From positions 62,519,708 to 62,583,707 of the forward strand of contig NC_092860.1 in assembly GCF_032062135.1 (NCBI RefSeq): a DNA stretch of 64,000 nt. Direction: 5' to 3'. A program made the position numbers and the translations under genes. Of this stretch, positions 56,600 through 64,000 are shown in pieces. Each line of letters opens with the position of its first letter. Within the stretch, counting starts at the first letter, position 1. The notes under the pieces were generated by a model. That model saw nothing but the letters and a program-made list of their open reading frames with translations, ran no database searches and was not told where the DNA came from. Origin of the DNA: Pyxicephalus adspersus (lineage: Eukaryota; Chordata; Amphibia; Anura; Pyxicephalidae).

Positions 56600-59500
56600 C
56601 CTGGGTTTGTTGGGAAAGCTGGCATGGAATTTTTTAAGTAGGCGGGGCACATGGAGGTCTTTTAGAGTGAACCAGGAGCGTTCCTCTGGGCCATAGCCCT
56701 TCCAATGGACCAGGTATTGTAGACAACCTCGGACAAGCCTGGAATCCAAGATTTGTTCAACCTCGTACTCCTCCTTTGAGGAAGCAGAAACAGGACCCAG
56801 TGGAATGTATTCCTCAGAAAGAACAACGGGTTTAAGCAGGGAAACATGAAATGCGTTATGGATCCTAAGGGATGGCGGCAGATTCAACTTGTAAGTGACA
56901 GGGTTGACCTGGGACAAGAGGGGGAACGGACCGATGAAGCGAGGTGCAAACATGAGAGAAGGCACTCGCAAGCGAATATGCTTGGTGGAAAGCCAAACCT
57001 TGTGTCACGGTCCCTTCCGTGACTGAAGTTAGAAGATCTGTGAGACAAGCTGCACGTGAGGTTATCTGACTGTCTCTTTGTTTTTACTTGTTTCTGTGTT
57101 GTTGTTTGTAATGACCACACCCCTTGTATCAGCTGCAGCTGATGGTCATTACTGCTCCTCCATTGAGTCTGGCCTCACACTTCATGCTATGCAGTTGATA
57201 TTCACTTCTGGGATGTGAAGAGCTGGTGTGTTGTCCTCTCCAGAGTACCTGCTTCTCTATTTTGCTATTAAGATAAGTTGAACTACTTTTGTTTTTTTGT
57301 TGTTCTTTGGTTGTTACTAGGCCCTAGGAGACACTGGTTCTTTCATCAGGGAAGGAACCAGTAGTCTCAAGCCCAGTCACTACTCCTAGGGCTATGCAGG
57401 GCTACTAGGGCCTAGGTTCCCATGTATGAGTATTCCCACCATCAGGGGATATTCATACTGTCAGGAGTTAGGGGTAGGTTAGGGTGTCTTTAAGGGGATG
57501 ACAATTCCCTTTTCCATAGCCATTGGAGGCCTAGTCCCTTGTATTTACCTTTCTGTTTCCCTCCCCTCCCTGTTATCTGTGACACCCTGTCACCGGACAG
57601 CTGGGGAGCAGGAGCTCTCTTCTTGTCAGCCATTTTTTGTAGCGTGCCGAGGAATGTAGCAAGGCCTCTTGGCCTTTTTTCCAAACTTGCTGGAGGTGGT
57701 CAGTGGCAGCGACAGCAGCAGGAAAGTTTGACATGAAAGGGACAGGAGCAGAAATCTGATGATGAAGACTGGAAACAATAAAAAAAGGGACAACCCTGTG
57801 GAATCGCCGATGTGATTGTTGTGGGCAAGATCGGCCCATGGCAGGAGTTCCGACAATTTATCCTGCTGGGAGTTGGTATACATACGTAATTATTGTTCCA
57901 GCACCTGATTAATCCTTTCAGTTTGCCAATTGGTCTGAGGGGGATAGGCAGAAGAGAAGTCTAACTGGATCTTTAGCTGACGACAAAGGGCTCTCCAGAA
58001 GCGGGAAGTGAATTGTACTCTGTGATCGGACACTATGTGGGAGGGTGGGCCATGTAGGCGAATAATTTCTTTGAAGAAGATCTACGGCAAGGTCGATGCA
58101 GATGGGAGACCTGATAAAGGAACAAAATGGGCCATTTTGGAGAAGCGATCAACCACAACCCAAATAGCAGTGGAACCATTACAAGATAGAAGGTCGGTGA
58201 CAAAGTCCATGGAGATATGTGACCAGGGTTGTTCCGGAGTGGTAAGCTTATGTCGGGAACATTCGGTACATGTGGCCACAAAGTCCCTCACATCTTGTTT
58301 CAGATCCGGCCACCAGTATCTAAGGCTGATCAGATCAAAGGTCTTCCGTTTTTCCATGATGCCCAGCAAACTTAGAGGCATGCCCCCATCGAAGGACCAG
58401 TGGACGCTGATTTTTTCAAACAAGGGTCTTCCCTGGTGGGATTTGAAGCAGCTGGACTGGGGCCGTGGGCACAATTTGAGCTGGATCTATAATGAAGGCT
58501 GGTTCCACTTCAGGATTTTCCCTCTCCAAAGAACGAGAAATGGCATCTGCCTTTACATTTTTGGGCCCGGACGATAAGTGAGAACAAAATTGAATCTTAA
58601 GAAAAACAGAGCTTGACTGGGGTTCAAACTGTGCAGTCCAAAGATATTATAGGTTCTTATGGTCCTGTAAAAATGGTCACAGGTAGGAGAGCTCCCTCCA
58701 GCAAATGGCGCCATTCTTCAAGGGCAAGCTTGATCGCAAGAAGCTACCTATTTCCGATGGCATAATTTTTCTCAGCTGGAGAGAATTTCTTAGAAAAGAA
58801 CCCACAGGTCCTTAACTTGCCAGAAGTGTTCCTCTGGGACAGCACAGCACCAACGCCAACCAAGGAGGCAACCACCTCATAAAAGGCTGAGAAGAGTCTG
58901 GGCGCACCAACGCAGGGGCAGAGGCAAAGGCTTCCTTTAACAATTTAAAGGCCTAGAGAGCCTTGGAAGACCAAGATGAATTGTCTGTAATAGTTGGCGA
59001 AGCCCAGGAACCTCTGGATGGGCGTTAGCCCAAGGGGTTGTGGCCAGTCTAAAACGGCAGTGAGTTTGGCAGGGTCCATCCGCAAACCTTCAGCAGGGAC
59101 AATGTAGCCCAGGAACAGAACTTCAGGGCACTCAAAAAGAAAATTCTCCGCCTTGGCGTACAGTCTGTTTTGCCGAAGCCGTTGTAGGACTATTTTGACA
59201 TGGTCTTGATGAGTAAAGATCCCTAGAGTACACCAGGATATCATCTAAATAGACAATCACAAAATCATATAACAAGTCCTGAAAGATGTAAAGTCTTGGA
59301 ATACCGCAGGGGCATTGAAGGCTGTCTTCCATTCGTCACCCTTGCAGATGCAAATCAAATTGTAGGCATCCCACAAATCGAGTTTAGTGAAGACAGATGC
59401 TTGGAGATGATCAAATAATTCAGAGATCAGAGGCAAGGGGTATTTATTCTTAACGGTGATGTTGTTGAGTCCCCGATAGTCAAGGGCGTAGAGATCCATC

Positions 59501-60000
59501 CTTTTTCTGAACAAAGAAGAAACTAGCCCCTGCGAGACATAGATATTTACGAATGAAGCCCCTTGCCAAATTCTCCTTAATATATTCAGACATGGCTTTG
59601 GTCTCAGGAATAGAGAGAGGATAGACTCTGCCACAGGGAGGAGAGGCACCAGGAAGGAGAACTATAGCACAATCATAGGGGCGATGTGGTGGTAGAGTCC
59701 TAGCGTGTTTTTTGCAGAAAACATCCTGAAATTCCCAGTATTGTTTGGGTAGCCCAGCGACAGGGCATGTGGCGGTGGAGCAAACCTGCCGGACAGGAAG
59801 GATTTGAGGAGCATTTGCGAAAGCATGTGCTGCTCAATGACAGTATGTCTCCAGATCTCTATTCAATGATAGGGGCATGATTGTGTAGCCATGGTAGCCC
59901 CAACAGGACAGGATGAATAATCTTGGGGACCACCAAAAAGGAAATTGCCTCCATGTGGCCCCAAGTTTCATGGTGAGTGGTACTGTGCCATAGTGGATAT
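56600..60000 (-). pseudogene. Gypsy pol remnants: protease, RT, RNase H, integrase, chromodomain
   Basis: Minus-strand order: LLGLPWLHNHAPI of protease (about 59890); RT blocks [20 protein letters not shown] (about 59480), [21 protein letters not shown] (about 59390) and [15 protein letters not shown], with YLDD intact (about 59250); GFANYYRQFI; RNase [16 protein letters not shown] (about 58790); integrase RYWWPDLKQDVRDFVATC (about 58320), SMDFVTDLL, WQTERINQVLEQ (about 57920) and VWLSTKHIRLRVPS (about 56995); then the chromodomain YEVEQILDSRLV ... YLVHWKGYG (about 56780-56690). Many stops and shifts, plus a 582-base LTR between GDR and VWLS. Inactive. Confidence 0.92.
57003..57584. mobile_element. 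Solo LTR, family B, copy 2
   Basis: TGTCACGG... to ...CTGTGACA, 582 bases, flanked by CCTTG (56998-57002) and CCCTG (57585-57589), four of five identical. Nearly the same sequence as 26458-27032. It splits the Gypsy integrase frame. Confidence 0.9.
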
Positions 60001-60087
60001 AATCTGGTAAAGCTGGCAGCAGGGAGCTGCAAGGAAAGTAAGCAAGAAGGAGGCACAGATTACCTGGACTTGCAGGAATCTGTGACA

Positions 60088-62305
60088 TAGTGCTTCACAT
60101 TTGATTGAATTATCCTAACCTATGAGACATAGTTGTTATAGTTGCGACTGGCTATGTCAAACCCAATAACATCAAATGTACCTATTATATTTCTAAGAAA
60201 TGGCTCCAGAGTGAGCACAAAAAGGAGGGGTGACAGTGGACACCCCTGTCTTGTACTGTCGAAAATAGATATTGGGTCAGACAATATGCCGTTTTACATT
60301 GACTCTAGCTGTACGGTTATGGTATAGGGAGTGGAACCAGGCTACCATCATGGGCTTAAAACCCAGGAATCCCAAACTATAATCCCAGGCCACCTTATCA
60401 ATAGCCTTTTCGCAATCGGTTCATAACCGTATACCTCTTTTATGGTTTACCTTGGCCCAATGAGGAATGTTGCTCGCCTTTATTGTGTTGTCCCTTGCCT
60501 GGAATAAAACTAAATTAATCTAAGTCAATCACTCTTGAGAGGAAAGGAAAAATACGATTTCCCAAAATGCCAACAGTTTGATATCCACATTCAAAAGTGA
60601 TATTAAGAGGTAACTTGAACAAAACTTAGTATCTTTACCGGCTTTAGGTAAAACTGTGATATGCACCTCCGTAAAAGAACAATTGATGGGCAGGGTGTCT
60701 GTCAAACTGTTTAGGGTTTAAAGTTGCAGTGTTTTGTAGTATTGTATCCATCAGGTCCTGGGTTCTTTCCACGCTTCATTTGAGACAAAGCCAGCTTTAG
60801 TTCTATTTCTGTTATAGGACATTCCAAGGCTTACACCTCTTCCTGTGTCAAGGTGGGCATCTGACTGCCCTTCAAATACTTGTTGATACACTCAGTCATG
60901 GATAATGCTCCAGGGGTTTGAGATTGAGGTGTGGGAAGGTGCTGCTACCTCCCTGGCTAGATTTATGGGGTGTCCACTGCTGTCCCCAGCTTATATAAAT
61001 GGGTGGCCGATTTGGCTTCTCCGAGAGCCCTTACTAAAAATTTTCCACTCTTGTTTTCATGCTCATAATACAGTTTAGTGTGGAAAAATGTAAATTGTCT
61101 AGCTTGTTCCTCTAAAAGTGCTTTGAGGTCTTGTCTTGTTTGCTTCAATTTGTAAAGGTCCCTATGATCGTTTGCCATTTGGCAGAGAGAAAAAGAAGGA
61201 TCAGTGCATGGTCAGATTGAATGTATGTATGTGGGTTAAGTGTAACATTGAAATCACCACCTAATATAATCATCCCATCAGCAAACTCCTCTAATTTCGA
61301 TAAAACTCTCTGTAGAAAGAGAAATTGACAGGTATTTGGCAAAAAAAATTTGCCAAAATAACTGGTTTAGCTTTCAATTCCACTTTCGGAAACAGATATT
61401 GAGTGTTTAGGTCTCCCAATTCTACTGTTGGGGTAAAATCGGAGTTTTTACCTAATAAAATAAAAACCCACTTGCTTTTAGATGTAGGATTTGTAGCATG
61501 GAAAGCTTGAGTAAAGTAGGAAGATGACAACTTGGTCATATGATGCTTTTTAAAATAGGTCTCCTGAAAAAAGGCGCTTGTGCTTTTGTTTAGGATTGCA
61601 TACAATCTATATGTCTTTTTCAGATAAGTTTAATTCCTTAACATTATGTGAAATAAGAACACATTCTGATATTGAAGTATGTGAGTTTACAAAAAATACT
61701 ATGGTTAAAGCTGATATTAGAGGCACTAGCCTACCTCTCCTTGAGTTACTGGTTACACTAGTTTGGTTTGTAAAAACAATACCAACAAATATAGATTCTC
61801 AGGGTCCAAGAGCAACCCCACAAGTACCGTTCTCCCACTGTTTGGGGTGGTGGTTACAACGGGTAAAAGATCCTAACTACTAGTTATAATTCTTTAGATT
61901 ACTGGGTACGGGTAGAAATGAGGCAGAATCTGCAATAGCGATGTGATATTAGAGTTATACCATTCATGAGTGTGACACTCACACATAGGAAAAAGAAGAG
62001 AAAGTGTAAGAGTAAGCTTAATGCTTCCATATATAAAGATAAACCGTCTTAAAGCATAACATGCTTAGTGCTTAGAATTTTATCTAAAACAATAGAAACA
62101 AAATAAGAACCAGTATTCAAACATATGCGTAACGGCGGTATACCGCCTTTGTGTTTCCTTTTGGTGTGTATGGCAGGTTGCTGAATAAAGTGGTGTAGTC
62201 ACATAGGCTTTAGATTCCCTAAGCCCATCTGGATCTGCTTCAAGTGTTCTGGTTGTAGGTTTTGGTAGTTCTTAGCTTGGAGTTGTCGCTCTAGTTCCTT
62301 TGGCA
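60088..62305 (-). pseudogene. LINE ORF2 N-terminal half and end of ORF1
   Basis: Minus strand: ORF1 tail (about 62305-62110), spacer, endonuclease NVKELNLSEKD (about 61640), FFQETYFKKHHM (about 61560), MIILGGDFNVTLNPHTYIQSDH (about 61280-61215, with GDFN fused to SDH by a deletion), YYEHENKSGKFLVRALGE (about 61070), and RT residues DKVAWDY and RQGCPLSPLLFVLTLEPFLRN (about 60260-60190). The endonuclease lacks everything between GDFN and SDH. Numerous frameshifts. Confidence 0.82.
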
Positions 62306-62518
62306 CAGGGGTCCTCAAACTACGGCCTGCGGGACGAATACGGCCCGCTGAGGTTCTCTATCCGGCCCGCCGGCAGCCCAGGCTGCTTCTCCTGCTTGAG
62401 CTCTGGCTTCCTGCCATCTGCACTCCAGGGAACCCGGTCACGTGACACCACTGTTGCCGGGGTAACGCTGGAGCTGTCGGGCTGAAGCCATCAGGCAGAG
62501 AAGGTATGAGCAGAGCAG

Positions 62519-62783
62519 AGACTCACTGCTTGCCTTCATTCCCTGCTCACTGCAGCACAAATGTACATGATCAATTATTATTTTTATCATTATTAAACAG
62601 GATTTATATAGCGCCAACATATTACGCAGCGCTGTACAATAAATAGGGATTGCAAATGACAGACTAATACAGACAGTGATACAGGAGGAGAGGACCCTGC
62701 CCCGAAGAGCTTACAATCTAGTAGAGTAGACTCACTGCTTGCCTTCATTCCCTGCTCATTGCAGCACAAATGTACATGATCAA
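62519..62783. repeat. 56-bp direct duplication flanking an L2 tail
   Basis: Bases 62519-62574 and 62728-62783 are identical except for one position (ctcac versus ctcat). They exactly bracket the L2-type insert. Confidence 0.92.
62575..62727 (-). mobile_element. L2-type LINE 3' tail inserted in the hAT element
   Basis: On the minus strand: actctactagattgtaagct, then the cttcggggcagggtcc word, tgtacagcgctgcgtaatat, gttggcgctatataaatcct and an AATAAT-like 3' run. It is the 3' end of the family also seen at 21296-21365. 153 bases, heavily 5' truncated. Confidence 0.8.
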
Positions 62784-62987
62784 TGTACATTTGTAAATAG
62801 TATAAACATACTATGCACATTGATCATGTACACATGTGCTGCAGTGTGATCCAGCCGATGTATGAAGGCAGCAGTGAGTGAAAGGTAGCAGACACTGACA
62901 AAGTTTTTTTAGCAGCCCTTTTTTAATTAATAAAAAGTGTGGGGTAGTGTTGGGTGTAGGGTAGGGTGTATAAAAAGAAGAAAATTA

Positions 62988-63113
62988 ATGAATTGCTTGA
63001 GATTATTCATTTGCATGGAAAATGCAAGATAAATTTGCATTTTCAATACACACAGTGAAAATTCAAATTTATCTGTGCATTTTCCATGCAAAGGAATAAT
63101 CTCAAGCAATTTT
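62988..63113. repeat. Inverted repeat inside the hAT element
   Basis: aattgcttgagattattc ... gaataatctcaagcaatt with an inner match tgcatggaaaatgca / tgcattttccatgca forms a hairpin with arms of about 50 bases. Confidence 0.85.
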
Positions 63114-63322
63114 AAAGCCAAAGTAAACGCCACTTTTTTTTTAATGATCGGCAAGTGTGCTGTGCATATAGTATTGTTCTTTCATGTTTTTTATACAATA
63201 AATACGTTTTGTGCAGTGTGCATAAGAATGTTCTCCTGTTTTTTTTCAAACTATAGTACGGCCCCCCGACAGTCTGAGGGACCGTGAACCGGCCCCCTGT
63301 TTAAAAAGTTTGAGGACCCCTG

Positions 63323-64000
63323 CTTTGGTGGCTGCGTTTCACAGAGGATCTGTCCAGAGATGCTTCCATTGCAGCTGTTTCCCGAGATTGCAAGGCTGGT
63401 GAAGTGAGTTCCTTGTACCATTCTGGAAGATCTATTTGTGGCAGACACAAGGCTTCACAAAAGAAGGGTAGGTCCTCTGGCATTCAGAGAAGAATTTGTT
63501 TGCCATTACGAGTGGCGCTCAGATCGAAGGGGAATCTCCATCTATATGGTATCCCCTTGTCACAAAAGAGCATCAGTCAAGAAGTCTCAGTGCTCAGGGA
63601 TTAGCCAGGCTGACAGGAAATAAATCCTGGAAAAGTGATAAATTGGCCCCATTAAATGTGATGGTTTGGTTTGGGTGTCTGGCACTTAGGATGTTATCCT
63701 TCAATGAGATTGGAGGCAGCATATAACGTCTCGTGGCACAGCTGTGTCTGGTCCTCGGGCTTGTATTCTGCATACTGTGAAGGCGTGTGAATTCAGTTTG
63801 TGTGCCTGGAGATCATTCTAGTAAATTGTTAGGCAGTGTTTGCTCTGGGGTGACCTTCTCTGGTATCCCTCTTATTCTAAAGTTCTGGCGGCTCCCCCTC
63901 TTGTCCAATACCTCCAGATACCTATGCATTGTGATCAGATGATTATTGTGTGTCCAGCTTAGAGATGGCTGTCTCTCTGTGTCCCTGCCTCCACCAGCTG
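63323..64000 (-). pseudogene. LINE ORF1 fragment, runs off the window
   Basis: Minus strand: RIRGIPEKVTPEQTL-like residues (about 63870), DVICCLQS (about 63735), FNGANLSLFQDLFP, ALRLLDALL, then PEDLPFFCEALCLPQIDLPE (about 63483-63425). The last block aligns with GDLPAFLATFELPQINLPDW of the ORF1 at 25.6 kb. Frames change repeatedly. The N-terminus is beyond position 64000. Confidence 0.75.

Larger units (their letters stand above)
56157..60087 (-). mobile_element. Ty3/Gypsy LTR retrotransposon with chromodomain, defective
   Basis: The 3' LTR lies at 56157-56590 and the pol remnants at 56600-60000. Only about 84 bases of the 5' LTR are left (60004-60087, ending gaatctgtgaca). Flanking pentamers cagtg (56152-56156) and tagtg (60088-60092) match at four of five. 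There is no gag: LTR sequence runs directly into protease. The 3' LTR lacks about 230 bases present in the solo copies and has lost its first ~18 bases next to pol. It is inserted in a LINE and is itself interrupted by LTR family B at 57003. Confidence 0.88.
62306..63322. mobile_element. Nonautonomous hAT element (CAGGGGTCCTCAAACT ends)
   Basis: 1017 bases with 16-base perfect terminal inverted repeats, CAGGGGTCCTCAAACT and AGTTTGAGGACCCCTG. Flanking octamers ctttggca and ctttggtg match at six of eight, as expected of an 8-bp hAT duplication. The ends resemble vertebrate Charlie-type hATs. No transposase. Just inside each end is a GC-rich cggcccgc-type segment. It is inserted in LINE ORF1. 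Confidence 0.9.
55150..64000 (-). mobile_element. L1/Tx1 LINE split by nested elements
   Basis: Minus-strand LINE pieces occur in the expected order from the right edge: ORF1 (64000-63323 and about 62305-62110), the inter-ORF spacer, the ORF2 endonuclease and first RT half (61640-60088), then the ORF2 C-terminus and 3' end (56156-55150). A hAT element (62306-63322) and a Gypsy element (56157-60087) separate the pieces. The 5' end lies beyond the window. The RT segment between RQGCPLSP and the C-terminus is missing, so either it was deleted or the two outer parts come from different LINEs. Confidence 0.7.

Noticed and set aside
1..64000. tRNA, rRNA or snRNA genes
   Set aside because: None could be recognised by eye. 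A tRNAscan or Infernal run would be needed to exclude short or degenerate ones.

Overview
The window is vertebrate nuclear DNA, most likely from a frog. It is AT-rich, contains short spliced exons, and is filled with decayed L1/Tx1-group, L2 and CR1 LINEs, a Ty3/Gypsy element, hAT transposons and small palindromic DNA elements typical of anuran genomes. There are no bacterial-style operons. Every long transposon reading frame is broken, with one exception: the split ORF1 of the LINE at 22-29 kb, which has no internal stops on either side of an inserted LTR.

The only host gene I can support is a piece of ADGRL3 (latrophilin-3, an adhesion GPCR) on the minus strand. Three consecutive exons lie at 31094-30786 (Thr-rich linker and start of the hormone-receptor domain), 21905-21802 (rest of that domain) and 2668-2483 (start of the GAIN region). 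Splice sites and codon phases agree across all three. Everything else is intronic: introns of 8.9 kb and 19.1 kb between the exons, and at least 32.9 kb of the intron upstream of 31094.

Layout. 0.5-4.8 kb: small DNA elements and foldbacks. 4.8-15.8 kb: a swollen hAT-like transposon (minus) containing a CR1 fragment, several kilobases of internal satellite, a broken PCED1-like (SGNH-fold) gene copy, a 1.1-kb palindromic satellite, and a transposase wrecked by a ~0.7-0.77-kb tandem duplication. 15.9-17.5 kb: a decayed intronless copy of an unnamed Cys/His-rich protein family; a second fragment of the same family is at 44.8-45.1 kb. 19.0-19.8 kb: a solo LTR with an internal minisatellite. 22.1-28.7 kb: a full-length-looking L1/Tx1 LINE with a 10-bp target-site duplication, whose ORF1 is split by a solo LTR (TSD GAATC). 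32.6-46.3 kb: remnants of at least four other LINEs plus a solo Gypsy-type LTR (TSD CATGG). 47.2-47.8 kb: a second solo LTR of that family. 49.3-54.5 kb: a plus-strand L1/Tx1 LINE with a poly-A tail. 55.2-64 kb: a nest in which a minus-strand LINE is split by a Gypsy element (itself split by a solo LTR) and by a hAT element (itself carrying an L2 tail flanked by a 56-bp direct duplication).

The genes do not form a pathway. The scientific interest is the nesting history, the gene copy inside the hAT, and the unnamed multi-copy family. All identifications are by eye from motifs and remembered family features; no searches were run, and boundaries without a target-site duplication are approximate.
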